A stretch of 64,000 bases of DNA from the NCBI GenBank assembly GCA_965116935.1, contig OZ220737.1:1488001-1552000 (forward strand), given 5' to 3'. This DNA comes from VXYL01 sp965116935. GTDB taxonomy: Bacteria > Pseudomonadota > Gammaproteobacteria > Pseudomonadales > Azotimanducaceae. The notes beneath the pieces are model-generated. The model had not been told where the DNA came from. It ran no database searches and was given only the letters and a program-made list of their open reading frames with translations. Position numbers and translations under genes: made by a program. Shown here piece by piece: positions 17,017 to 25,907 of the stretch. The first letter of the stretch is position 1; each line of letters starts with the position of its first letter.

Positions 17017-17870
17017 TCATTGCGCAAGAGCGACCGCCATCCGGCGGGCCAAGTGGATTGGCAAGGGGACGCCATCGGACGTGAACTGCCAAGCCAGCCA
17101 AGCGCAGTTGGCAACCACTGTGACGTGAAAAACGGTTCGAAAGGGCTGCTTCACGGTCTTGTGTCGTAGCCAATGGCGCGCGAACAAGGCACCGGGCCAA
17201 CCTCCAGCGAGCGCCACGAAATGCAGCGTCGACTCCCTGACGCGCCACGAACGTATGGCAGCGGCCTTTTTGTCCGCACGATACATCGCCACCGCCAGCA
17301 GGCTGAGCGCGACGTACGCCGCGAGCATCCAAGGTCGCAGTTGTCCCGACCACACGCCCGCTCCGACGCCGACAAGAAACGCGACCGTCACAAGCAATGC
17401 CCTTGCAGCCGCCGAGCGATTTCTCTCGGCGCGAGCGGACGAAAGCCGGGAAGGCCTGGGGCTTAAACGCTGCTTCTCTAGGTTTGCGGCACGCGCCTCG
17501 GCAAAGGGGTCCGCGCCACTAGCGTGTGCTAAGGGGCGCGTCGTCGGTCCGCTGGCGCGAACTACTGGCCGATTCGACCGGGCGCGCTCAACCCGCCCGC
17601 CAACCGACTCGTCTCGTCTCGGGCGGCTTCCACGCCCGCCGGCGCGGTTCACGCGCAAACTTCGACCGTTGAGCCGGTAGCCATGTATAGCGCCAATGGC
17701 AAGCGGCGGCTTCCGCGGAATCGGGCATCGAGACAAAACCGAATCCCCTCGAGCGGCCCGGACTCATCCACCGCAAGGTGAACGCCGGTTACGCGTCCAA
17801 TGCGTGCAAACAGCTCCTCAAGTTCCCTTCCGGTCGTTGCAAACGGAATGTTGCCGACGTATATCTCCAT
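17017..17870 (-). pseudogene. RRM domain joined to DUF1294 membrane protein, with two frameshifts
   Basis: From ATG 17870 the frame reads MEIYVGNIPFATTGRELEEL, the start of an RNA recognition motif. The RRM continues as RSRGFGFVSMPDSAEAA in the next frame and as AIGAIHGYRLNGRSLRVNRA in the third. Each shift is explained by one extra base, at about 17758 (GGG run) and about 17710. The third frame continues through an Arg-rich linker into a DUF1294 membrane domain (YRADKKAAAIRSWRVRESTL, then GGWPGALFARHWLRHKT). DUF1294 proteins usually carry a cold-shock domain, so an RRM is unusual. It may be a decayed gene or reflect sequence errors; the DUF1294 frame alone is open from 17736. Confidence 0.65.
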
Positions 17871-17928
17871 GACCGCTCCTCCCCGGTGGTCGTTCCGCAC
17901 GTTCGCGGGTGCGCAACGCACCAAGGCG

Positions 17929-20343
17929 CTAGATATCCAGATTCACCACCGACAGTGCATTGGCCTCGATGAACTCACGTCGGGGTTCCACCTGGTCGCC
18001 CATCAGCGTGTTGAACATCTGGTCGGCGGCGATGGCGTCGTCCACCGTTACCACCACCATGCGGCGGACTTCCGGGTCCATGGTGGTTTCCCAGAGCTGT
18101 TCCGGGTCCATTTCGCCCAAGCCCTTGTAGTGCTGCATGTCCACGCCGCGACGGGCCTCGTCCAGCATCCAGTCGAGCGCCTGTGGAAACGACGACACCG
18201 GCTGCCGGCGCTCCCCGCGTTGCACGTAGGCTCCTTCCTCGAGGAGGCCGCGGATTTCGCTGGCAACGCGTCGAATCGCTTCGTAGTCCGGCGAGTCGAA
18301 GAAGTCGTAGTCGAGCCGCGCCTGTTCCGCCGCGCCATGGGAGGTGACGGTGACGGTGGGACAGAAGATGCCGTTCTCCGCATCCTCCACGACCTCCGCC
18401 TCGCAATCGCCCTCGCCGGCAAGCAGGCCCGCGAGCTCCTCGGTCCATCGTTCCATGAAGCTGTGATCGGCCAGATTCTCTCGGGTCACCTCCGGCATTT
18501 CGGTGAGCTTCTCGGTGACAGTGAACGGATAAACCCGCCCAAGGCCCTTAAGGCGTGCGAGCAGGCTCCGATATTCAATCGCCAGGCGTTCGAGCGACTC
18601 GCCGTCGATGGCCGGCGCCTCGGGATGGATGTGCAGGCCCGAACCATCGAGCGCGGATTGGAGGAAATAGCCTTCGAGTTCTTCGTCGTCCTTGATGTAG
18701 CGCTCCTGACGCCCCTTCTTCACCTTGTAAAGCGGCGGCCGGGCGATGTACACGTGGCCAGCCTCGATGAGCGCGGCCATGTGGCGGAAGAAGAACGTCA
18801 AGAGCAAGGTGCGAATGTGCGAGCCGTCCACATCCGCGTCCGTCATGATGATGACCCGGTGGTAGCGTAGCTGGGAGATGTCGAACTCGCTGCGGCCGAT
18901 GCCGCAGCCAAGGGCGGTCACCAGCGTGCCTACCTCTCGCGAGGAGAGCATCTTGTCGAAGCGTGCCTTCTCGACGTTGAGGATCTTGCCGCGCAGCGGA
19001 AGGATGGCCTGGGTGCGACGGTCTCGGCCCTGCTTGGCCGAACCGCCGGCGGAGTCGCCCTCGACGAGGAAGATTTCCGACAGCGCCGGGTCTTTCTCCT
19101 GACAGTCCGCGAGCTTGCCCGGCAGTCCGGCAATGTCTAGCGCACCTTTGCGGCGCGTCATCTCCCGTGCCTTGCGCGCCGCTTCCCGCGCCCGCGCCGC
19201 GTCGATCATCTTGGTTGCAATGCTCCGCGCATCCTGCGGATGCTCGTCGAGGTACTCCATGAAGAAGCGCCCCAGGTCCTGCTCCACCGCCGGTTTCACC
19301 TCGCTGGAGACGAGCTTGTCCTTGGTCTGGGACGAGAACTTGGGCTCCGGCACCTTCACCGAAATGACGGCCGTGAGCCCCTCGCGGGCGTCGTCGCCGG
19401 TGGTGGACACCTGATCCTTCTTGGCGATGCCCTCGCGCTCGATGTAGTTGTTGAGCGTGCGCGTGAGCGCGGCGCGAAAGCCGGCGAGGTGCGTGCCGCC
19501 GTCCGACTGCGGAATGTTGTTGGTGTACGGAAAGACCTGCTCCTGGAAGCCGTCGTTCCACTGCATCGAAATTTCGATGGCGAGGCCGTCATCCCGCTCG
19601 CTCAAGAAGTGGAAGACCTCGTTCAGGGTTGTCTTGTTGCGGTTCAGGTATTCGACGAACGCGTTGAGGCCGCCGTCGTAGTGGAAGGCGTCTCGCCGGC
19701 CGGTGCGCTCGTCCACGAGTTCAATGGACACCCCCGCGTTCAGGAACGCCAGCTCGCGCAGCTTCTTGACCAACAGGTCGTACTGAAACTCAACGTTGTT
19801 GAACGTTCCGGGCGATGGCTTGAAGTAGCACTCGGTGCCGGTGCTGTCGGTGGTGCCCACCTCGCGGAGCGCTTCCTCTGGCACGCCGTGGTGATAAACC
19901 TGACGGAACACGCGCCCATCCCGGCGCACCGTGAGCCGAAAGGTCTCCGAAAGCGCGTTTACCACTGAAACGCCAACGCCATGCAGGCCACCGGACACCT
20001 TGTAGGTGTTGCTGTCGAACTTTCCGCCGGAGTGCAGCGTGGTCATGATGACTTCCGCCGCGGACACGCCCTCTTCCTCGTGGATGTCGACCGGAATGCC
20101 GCGGCCGTTGTCGCGCACCGTCACGGACTCTCCGGGGTGGATCACCACGGAGATGTCGTCACAGTAGCCCGCCAGCGCCTCGTCGATGGCGTTGTCCACC
20201 AGCTCCTGCACCATGTGATGCAGGCCCGTCCCGTCATCGGTGTCGCCGATGTACATGCCGGGGCGCTTGCGCACGGCGTCGAGGCCCTTCAGCACCTTGA
20301 TGCTGCCGGAATCGTAGGTGTCCGCCCCAGTCTCGTCGCTCAC
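17929..20343 (-). CDS. gyrB: DNA gyrase subunit B
   Basis: GyrB is the ATPase subunit of DNA gyrase, which introduces negative supercoils. The N-terminal GHKL ATPase (SIKVLKGLDAVRKRPGMYIG, ELVDNAIDEALAG) and the C-terminal Toprim region (LVEGDSAGGSAKQGRDR, IMTDADVDGSHIRTLLLTFF) are intact. The frame extends upstream to 20397, but GTG at 20343 has AAGGAG 9 bases upstream and gives 804 residues, equal to E. coli GyrB. It is the last gene of the dnaA-dnaN-recF-gyrB row. Confidence 0.98.
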   Translation of the reverse strand: MSDETGADTYDSGSIKVLKGLDAVRKRPGMYIGDTDDGTGLHHMVQELVDNAIDEALAGYCDDISVVIHPGESVTVRDNGRGIPVDIHEEEGVSAAEVIMTTLHSGGKFDSNTYKVSGGLHGVGVSVVNALSETFRLTVRRDGRVFRQVYHHGVPEEALREVGTTDSTGTECYFKPSPGTFNNVEFQYDLLVKKLRELAFLNAGVSIELVDERTGRRDAFHYDGGLNAFVEYLNRNKTTLNEVFHFLSERDDGLAIEISMQWNDGFQEQVFPYTNNIPQSDGGTHLAGFRAALTRTLNNYIEREGIAKKDQVSTTGDDAREGLTAVISVKVPEPKFSSQTKDKLVSSEVKPAVEQDLGRFFMEYLDEHPQDARSIATKMIDAARAREAARKAREMTRRKGALDIAGLPGKLADCQEKDPALSEIFLVEGDSAGGSAKQGRDRRTQAILPLRGKILNVEKARFDKMLSSREVGTLVTALGCGIGRSEFDISQLRYHRVIIMTDADVDGSHIRTLLLTFFFRHMAALIEAGHVYIARPPLYKVKKGRQERYIKDDEELEGYFLQSALDGSGLHIHPEAPAIDGESLERLAIEYRSLLARLKGLGRVYPFTVTEKLTEMPEVTRENLADHSFMERWTEELAGLLAGEGDCEAEVVEDAENGIFCPTVTVTSHGAAEQARLDYDFFDSPDYEAIRRVASEIRGLLEEGAYVQRGERRQPVSSFPQALDWMLDEARRGVDMQHYKGLGEMDPEQLWETTMDPEVRRMVVVTVDDAIAADQMFNTLMGDQVEPRREFIEANALSVVNLDI

Positions 20344-20437
20344 TCGCACCGTCTCCTTGTCTCGTTCGGCGTCGGCGACGAAGTGCATCGCCCACACGCG
20401 GGGAAGCCTTTTCGATTCAGGTCCTGGATGTCGTCGT

Positions 20438-21580
20438 TCATTCCGCCTTGGAGATGCGCCCTTGTTCCACGTGAAACATCACCGCTGCTCCGCGCGAGAC
20501 GCCCGGGAACCACGAGTCCGGCCGCACCGTCGTGGCGAGGATCTGGCAGCCGATGTCGCTCAGCAGGTCGAAGAACCGCTCGCCATGCACCTCGTCGAGC
20601 TCCGCCCCCATATCGTCCACAAGGAACAGCGTCTGCCGGCCCGCCGGCGTCGGTTGCGCCACTCCGTCTCCTGCCGCACGCTCCGAAACGTCCCTTCGCC
20701 CCAAGTCCAGCGCCTGGCCAATCCGCAGAGCACTGGCAAGCACCTTGCCTTGACCTCGGGAAAGCACCGTCGAGGCGGCCTGCCCCTCAAAGTGAACCTG
20801 AACATCCGCGCGATGTGGCCCGACGCGCGTAACGCCTGATTTTACATCGCGCGCCAACCCAGCGGCCAAATCGGATGCCAAAGATTCACCGTTCCAGCCT
20901 TGTTGCAGCGCGAACGAGACCTTGAGTTCCGGGGCAAGCCGCTCAAGGCACCCCGCCACCGGGGTGGTCACCTCCGCTAAGTATTGGCGCCGCCCCTCGC
21001 TCAGCACCTCGCCTAGCTCGGCCACTTGGTCTGTCCAAGCCTCCAGCGCCGCGTCTGCAGCGCCTTGGCCAGCCATCGCCCGCAAGGCCGCGTTGCGCTG
21101 CCGAAGCGCCCGGCTGTAGTCCCGCTGGACATCCGCGTAGGACTGTTTCACGTGAAACGCGCCCCAATCGAGCCACTGCCGGCGCCCGGCAGGCCCACCG
21201 AAAACCAGGTCAGGAAGATCCGGCAACATGAGCTGCACCGGCAACAGCGCCGCCACCGCCGATGCTTGGCGCACGCGCTCGCCATTGCGACGCAGTTCCA
21301 CTTTGCCACTCGCGTCATGGATCGTGCTGACCCGGAGTTCGCCGCACGCCGGATCCGTTCCCTCCATTGACACGCCCAGGTGTGGTGCGCCCCGGCGGAT
21401 CACCTCGCGAGCACGCGCGGTTCGGAAGGAGCGACGACGCAGCAGCAGGTGCACGGCCTCGAGCACCGCCGTCTTGCCGGCACCATTGGCACCAACGAGC
21501 AGATTGACGCCTTGCCCAAGCTCAATCGTCGCCGACTCAATGTTGCGAACGTTGGCCAGCCGCAGCCGCTCGACGATCAC
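20438..21580 (-). CDS. recF: DNA replication and repair protein RecF
   Basis: RecF loads RecA at gaps with RecO and RecR. It is an SMC-like ATPase with Walker A GANGAGKTAVLEA (about 32), the signature VLSRGQGKVLASALRI and Walker B LFLVDDMGAELD. The length of 380 residues is normal. Two parS-like sites (20463-20478 and 21144-21159) lie inside the gene and are translated as FHVEQ and FHVKQ. Confidence 0.96.
   Translation of the reverse strand: MIVERLRLANVRNIESATIELGQGVNLLVGANGAGKTAVLEAVHLLLRRRSFRTARAREVIRRGAPHLGVSMEGTDPACGELRVSTIHDASGKVELRRNGERVRQASAVAALLPVQLMLPDLPDLVFGGPAGRRQWLDWGAFHVKQSYADVQRDYSRALRQRNAALRAMAGQGAADAALEAWTDQVAELGEVLSEGRRQYLAEVTTPVAGCLERLAPELKVSFALQQGWNGESLASDLAAGLARDVKSGVTRVGPHRADVQVHFEGQAASTVLSRGQGKVLASALRIGQALDLGRRDVSERAAGDGVAQPTPAGRQTLFLVDDMGAELDEVHGERFFDLLSDIGCQILATTVRPDSWFPGVSRGAAVMFHVEQGRISKAE
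20463..20478. promoter_or_regulatory. parS-like centromere site, in recF
   Basis: TGTTCCACGTGAAACA differs from the widely conserved chromosomal parS consensus TGTTTCACGTGAAACA at one position. It lies near the 3' end of recF, about 13 kb from parA and parB and about 4 kb from the candidate origin, where ParB loading sites are expected. Confidence 0.8.
21144..21159. promoter_or_regulatory. parS-like centromere site, in recF (second)
   Basis: TGTTTCACGTGAAACG matches the parS consensus at 15 of 16 positions and has the full palindromic core GTTTCACGTGAAAC. It lies in the middle of recF. It is expected to bind the ParB encoded at 34278-35198. Confidence 0.87.
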
Positions 21581-21679
21581 GACTCGCTACACGAATGCGA
21601 TTGACCCGAGGCTGCGCATTTAATCTCGATTGCTTGAGCGGGGCTATGCTCACAGTCTGGTTGCGTGTCCGAGGGCGTC

Positions 21680-21762
21680 GCAGGGGCGGGGCTTGTCCCG
21701 TCCCGTGCCGAGTTCATCGCAGCGTCAGGGCGCGCCGGGACGGGACAAGCCGGTCCCCTACT
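21680..21762. repeat. Inverted-repeat element, family F3, copy 2
   Basis: The arms GGGGCTTGTCCCGTCCC and GGGACGGGACAAGC face each other in the 222-base gap between the dnaN stop and the recF start. It is the same family as 13436-13513, slightly diverged. Confidence 0.7.
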
Positions 21763-21802
21763 GCGAGCCGCAAACGGCCACCGCCTTGCGACCTACCCTC
21801 CG

Positions 21803-22909
21803 TCAAAGGTTCATGGGCATCAAGACGTAAACGGAATGTTCCGCGCCGGGGCCGTCGATCAGGGCGCTGCTTTCCGAATCGGACACCGCGATGCGTACCG
21901 AGTCCGTGTCGAGGACGCCGAGGATGTCTTGCAGGTACGCGACATTGAAGCCGATCTCCACCTTCTCGCCGCCGTACTCGACGGCCACTTCCTCCTCCGC
22001 TTCCTCCTGCTCCGGGTTGTTCGCCTGCACTGTCAGGACGTCCGCCTCCATGCCGAGGCGCACTCCCGGGTACTTCTCGTTCGACAGGATCCCCACCCGG
22101 CCGAACACCGACCGCAGCGTCTCTCGATCGGCCACAAAGCGGTTGTCCGGCATCGGCGGGATCACGTTCTCGTAGTCAGGATAGGTGGCGTCGAGCAGCC
22201 GAGTGCCGAGCGAGAACGGGCCCTGACGCGCCCGCAGGTAATTCTTGCCGATGGCGCAATGGACGTCCTCGTCGTTGTCCGCCACCATGCGAGCAAGTTC
22301 CAGAACGCCCTTGCGCGGCACCACCGCGCGGATGCGCTCGACCCCGGCGACGCCCTGACCCAAGGTGCACATCGCCAGTCGGTAGGCATCGGTGGCGACA
22401 CTGCGAATGTGCTGGTCCGTCACCTCAAGCAACATGCCGTTGAGATAGAAACGAACGTCTTGCTGCGCCATGGCGAAGCTGGTCTGCCGCACCAAGCGCT
22501 GCATGTCGCCGCGCACGATATTGAACTCGGTGTCCGCGGCAGTGCTGTCAAGCCCAGGGAAATCGCTCGCCGGCAGCGTCGACAGCGTGAATCGGCTGCG
22601 CCCGGCACGCACCACCGCGCGGTCGTCGTGAACTTCGATCGAAACCTCGGCACCGTCCGGCAACGCCCGCCAGATTTCCGACAGCTTGCGCGCAGAGATG
22701 GTCGTCTCCCCCGGGCGCACCACCGTCACGCCCTCGTTCGCCTGCGCCACCATCTCGACTTCCATGTCTGTGCCCCTGAGCGACAGACCGTTGTCGTCCG
22801 CTGAGACGAGGATGTTCTGCAGCACCGGCAGGGTCTGCCGGCGTTCGACCACGCCGGTCACGAGCTGCAGGGGTTTCAGCAGGTTGTCTCGATTCGTGGT
22901 GAACTTCAT
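21803..22909 (-). CDS. dnaN: DNA polymerase III beta subunit (sliding clamp)
   Basis: DnaN forms the ring-shaped clamp that tethers DNA polymerase III. The 368-residue product has the three repeated clamp domains, beginning MKFTTNRDNLLKPLQLVTGVVERRQ in two adjoining blocks. LPVLQNILVSA, RFYLNGMLLEV and the C-terminal VYVLMPMNL (MPM/RL type end) are visible. Order after dnaA is standard. Confidence 0.97.
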   Translation of the reverse strand: MKFTTNRDNLLKPLQLVTGVVERRQTLPVLQNILVSADDNGLSLRGTDMEVEMVAQANEGVTVVRPGETTISARKLSEIWRALPDGAEVSIEVHDDRAVVRAGRSRFTLSTLPASDFPGLDSTAADTEFNIVRGDMQRLVRQTSFAMAQQDVRFYLNGMLLEVTDQHIRSVATDAYRLAMCTLGQGVAGVERIRAVVPRKGVLELARMVADNDEDVHCAIGKNYLRARQGPFSLGTRLLDATYPDYENVIPPMPDNRFVADRETLRSVFGRVGILSNEKYPGVRLGMEADVLTVQANNPEQEEAEEEVAVEYGGEKVEIGFNVAYLQDILGVLDTDSVRIAVSDSESSALIDGPGAEHSVYVLMPMNL

Positions 22910-23020
22910 TGGCTACCAATCCCTTTCCATTGCATGCGCCGCAAGGCGATCTCGCCCATCGTCTTTTGCGCCCCAAGCGGGACGGCAAAGCCTACTAGGT
23001 GCGAGCGCTCTGCGCGCTTG

Positions 23021-24367
23021 CTATTTCGACAACTGCCGGATGAGGTTGGCGCAGTCCTCGTCCACATCCGCAAACTCTTGCCGCAACTCGGCGACGCGGC
23101 GGCACGCGTGCAGCACGGTGGAGTGGTCGCGGCCGTTGAACTGCGTGCCGATCTCGAGCAGCGAATGGCTGGTGAACTCGCGTGCCAGGAACATCGCGAT
23201 CTGGCGCGGTCGCGCCACCGTCCGAGTGCGCCGATGGGCAAGCAGGTCCGATCGCTTGATGTTGTAGTAGGTGGCAACCACCTTCTGGATCTCGTCCACC
23301 GAAAGCTGTCGCGCCCGACGAGCGAACAGGTCTCCCAAGGCATCGTCAACGCTGTCACGCGTAACCGGAGTGCCGTTGAACTTCGCGCCGGCAATCACGC
23401 GCTGCAGGGCACCCTCGAGCTCGCGCACGTTGGAACGGATGCGCTCCGCCACGTAGAACGCCACCTCGTTCGTCAACACGACACCGGCATGCTCCGCCTT
23501 TTTGCACAGGATCGCCGCCCGGGTCTCGAGATCCGGGTGCCCCATCTCCGCCGTCATCCCGCCGGCGAAGCGTGACTTCAGCCGTTCCTCCAGCCCCTCA
23601 ATCTCCGAAGGGTAGCGGTCGCTGGTTAGCACGATCTGGCTGCCGGTCTCCTGCAACAAATTGAATATATGGAAGAATTCCTCTTGAGAGCGGACCTTCT
23701 CACCGAAAAACTGGATGTCGTCGAGAAGCAGGACATCCACCTCGCGATAGCCGTTCGTCATCTCGCCCATGGAACCGCCCTTGAGCGCCTCGACCATGTC
23801 GTTGACGAACCGGTGCGAGTTGAGATAGCGAACCCGGGTGCCCGGATCGTTGAGCAGGATTTCCTTGCCCACCGCCTGCATCAGGTGCGTCTTTCCGAGG
23901 CCCACGTCGCCGTAGAGCAGCAGCGGGCTGTACGACGTTCCCGGCGCCTGCGCCACGTGTCTCGCGGCGGCCTCCGCGATGCGGTTGTTCTTGCCCACCA
24001 CGAACGAGTTGAAGTGATAGGCGGGATTGAGATCCGCGCCGTTGTACCGGCGCCGAGGGCTTTCCCGACGGCCTGCCTTGAGCGGCACCGGCGGCCCGGC
24101 ATCGAGTTCCCCTACCTCGAACTCGATCCGATCGACGCCGATGCCGTCACCCATGCCCTCGACGATCTTGGCGATCTGGATGCGGTAGCTCTTGCGAACG
24201 GTGTCACGAACATAGGTGTTGGGCGCCAAGACGACCAAGACCTCGTCCCGAAGGCCCGCCTGGAGCGGGCCGATCCATGTGGTGAACTCCTCCGACGGAA
24301 GTTCCTCCCGCAGTCTTGCGCTGCACTCGGTCCAAACATGCGCGGGCTCCAAGCTTGCCTCCCTCAT
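23021..24367 (-). CDS. dnaA: Chromosomal replication initiator DnaA
   Basis: DnaA binds DnaA boxes and opens oriC. The 448-residue protein has domain I (about 10-75), a short linker, and the AAA+ domain with Walker A GDVGLGKTHLMQA and Walker B DVLLLDDIQFF. The C-terminal DNA-binding domain carries the signature DHSTVLHACRRV. ATG at 24367 is immediately downstream of the candidate origin, so autoregulation by the DnaA box there is plausible. Confidence 0.98.
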   Translation of the reverse strand: MREASLEPAHVWTECSARLREELPSEEFTTWIGPLQAGLRDEVLVVLAPNTYVRDTVRKSYRIQIAKIVEGMGDGIGVDRIEFEVGELDAGPPVPLKAGRRESPRRRYNGADLNPAYHFNSFVVGKNNRIAEAAARHVAQAPGTSYSPLLLYGDVGLGKTHLMQAVGKEILLNDPGTRVRYLNSHRFVNDMVEALKGGSMGEMTNGYREVDVLLLDDIQFFGEKVRSQEEFFHIFNLLQETGSQIVLTSDRYPSEIEGLEERLKSRFAGGMTAEMGHPDLETRAAILCKKAEHAGVVLTNEVAFYVAERIRSNVRELEGALQRVIAGAKFNGTPVTRDSVDDALGDLFARRARQLSVDEIQKVVATYYNIKRSDLLAHRRTRTVARPRQIAMFLAREFTSHSLLEIGTQFNGRDHSTVLHACRRVAELRQEFADVDEDCANLIRQLSK

Positions 24368-25011
24368 CTGCCTAGCGCTGGCCCCTCAAGCCCCGCCATT
24401 TGGTGCGTCTCATCGCGCGCCTTGTCTCGCCAGGAACCGCCGCAGCGATTCCTTTCTCGTGGCATCAGTGGGTGCTCGCCGTAAATCGTACTGTCACCAT
24501 CGCCTATATTTCCATCGCCGGCGCATCGTCACCGGCGATCTTTCGGATTCAGACGCTTGATCAAAGGGTTGCATTCCACCTTTCAGGGCCGAGGGAAGCA
24601 TCGAAAATGTGGATAATCCGTGCATAACCGGAGCATCAACGGTGCTTGTTTTGGCGAGAGAACCCTTCCGGCGAGCTTGTCCCCCACCTGCCAAGAGGTT
24701 CCGCCACGCGTTGCGCCCGACTTCTCCCACGAGAAAAACGCCATGAAACCCGTAAGTTATCCGCCCAATCCACTGTGAGACATCTCCTACAACAACGACA
24801 ATCTCTTTCTACTAGGAAAGAAAGGTTGAGGAGCTTTGCCGTGTTGTCATCGCGCCCGTCCGGCGGCGGAGCTTGGCCTGCACCACAAACGCTGAGTACG
24901 CTTTTTCTCGCTGCGAGCAAGAGCGAACCGCAAATTAGCCACCTCCCCACGAAGCCCCGGCTTACCTGCTAGAATCGCGCGCCTTTCGCATCGGGGCCCA
25001 AGGAGCGGCGC
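24368..25011. other. Candidate replication origin (oriC) between dnaA and rpmH
   Basis: This 644-base gap lies between divergent dnaA and rpmH and has no convincing gene. It contains one perfect DnaA box (TGTGGATAA, 24608-24616), a one-mismatch box (CGTGCATAA, 24619-24627) beside it and a weaker one (TTATCCGCC, 24758-24766). A relatively AT-rich tract follows at about 24780-24840 (ACAACAACGACAATCTCTTT). A TAGAAT near 24970 could be a -10 for rpmH. Location and boxes together support an origin; exact limits are not visible. Confidence 0.7.
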
Positions 25012-25146
25012 ATGAAACGAACCTTTCAGCCGAGCGTCGTTAAGCGCAAGCGCACGCACGGTTTCCGCAGCCGCATGGCTACGCGGGCAGGACGTCGAGT
25101 CCTCAATGCGCGGCGGGCCAAGGGACGCAAGCGTCTGGCGGTCTGA
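25012..25146 (+). CDS. rpmH: 50S ribosomal protein L34
   Basis: L34 is a 44-residue basic protein of the large ribosomal subunit. The translation starts MKRTFQPSVVKRKRTHGFRS and ends RAKGRKRLAV, matching the family throughout. AAGGAGCGGC lies directly upstream of ATG 25012. It begins the rpmH-rnpA-yidD-yidC-mnmE row read away from the origin. Confidence 0.98.
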   Translation: MKRTFQPSVVKRKRTHGFRSRMATRAGRRVLNARRAKGRKRLAV

Positions 25147-25173
25147 AGGGCGTCCCTAGGCTAGGCTCCCGCC

Positions 25174-25536
25174 ATGACTGACAGGCGTTTTGGACGCCAG
25201 CGCCGCCTGCTGGCGCGGGAGCAGTTCGATGCGGTGCTGAGGCGTCCCCAAGTGCGCATGGCGAGCGGCCCCTTCCGCCTGGTGGCGCGCAGAAACCGCG
25301 CCGGCTTTGCCCGGCTCGGCCTCGTGGTGGCCAAGCGCGTCATCCGCCACTCGGTGGATCGCAACCGCGTCAAGCGCTGTGTTCGCGAGACGTTCCGCGC
25401 GGCAATGAACGACCTGCCCGCAGTCGATGTAGTCATTCGCCTGGCAACGCCGATGCCCGATATCCGCCAAACCCCTCCGCATGAGCCCCTGAACAGCCTC
25501 TGGCAACGCCTGAGCGCGTGGGGAGCATCCCCTTGA
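25174..25536 (+). CDS. rnpA: Ribonuclease P protein component
   Basis: RnpA is the protein subunit that helps the RNase P RNA mature tRNA 5' ends. The 120-residue basic protein has FGRQRRLLAREQFDAVLR at the N-terminus and the diagnostic RNR motif region VAKRVIRHSVDRNRVKRCVR. It is 27 bases after rpmH, and its 3' end overlaps the start of yidD by about 19 bases. Confidence 0.96.
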   Translation: MTDRRFGRQRRLLAREQFDAVLRRPQVRMASGPFRLVARRNRAGFARLGLVVAKRVIRHSVDRNRVKRCVRETFRAAMNDLPAVDVVIRLATPMPDIRQTPPHEPLNSLWQRLSAWGASP

Positions 25537-25907
25537 CGCCGGGGGAACAAGGCGGTCAGGAGGCGGCTGCTGCCAACACACCGGGCTTGCCCTCCTGTCA
25601 CTCCTCCCTTGCGGCGGAGTCGAGAAGTCGTCCTCGATCTCTCGCCGGCGAGGCCGGCCATCGACCGCGCGCCAGTCTCCTGGCCCTTTGCCTCATCGCC
25701 CTAATCCAAGCCTATCGCTTCACCCTGAGCCCCTTCTTTGGAATGCACTGCCGCTTCCACCCCACCTGCTCCGCCTACGCCCTCGAGGCGGTGCAGCGGT
25801 TTGGCGCGCTCCGCGGCGGGTGGATGGCGGTTCGCCGCCTCGGTCGCTGCCACCCTTGGCATCCGGGCGGCCTCGATCCCGTCCCAGAGCGGCAAGCCGC
25901 GCGCTGA
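25518..25907 (+). CDS. yidD: Membrane protein insertion efficiency factor YidD
   Basis: YidD is a small membrane-associated protein that assists YidC-dependent insertion. The conserved core is LIALIQAYRFTLSPFFG, then HCRFHPTCSAYALEAVQRFG and GRCHPWHPGGLDPVP. It begins about 60 residues in. The N-terminal extension includes residues translated from a palindromic repeat (25597-25653), and no ATG, GTG or TTG exists between the repeat and the core. Translation must therefore start upstream (GTG 25518 or TTG 25533) or at a rare codon. The stop overlaps the yidC ATG. Confidence 0.88.
   Translation: MGSIPLTPGEQGGQEAAAANTPGLPSCHSSLAAESRSRPRSLAGEAGHRPRASLLALCLIALIQAYRFTLSPFFGMHCRFHPTCSAYALEAVQRFGALRGGWMAVRRLGRCHPWHPGGLDPVPERQAAR
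25597..25653. repeat. Palindromic element, family F5, copy 2, inside yidD 5' region
   Basis: GTCACTCCTCCCTTGCGGCG begins this 57-base stretch, which resembles 11845-11905 and contains GGAGTCGAGAAGTCGTCCTCG in two parts. It is a multiple of three and is read through in the yidD frame without a stop. Confidence 0.55.

Noticed and set aside
20343..20397. Longer GyrB start at 20397
   Set aside because: The extra 18 residues are not GyrB-like, while GTG 20343 has a good ribosome binding site and gives the standard length.
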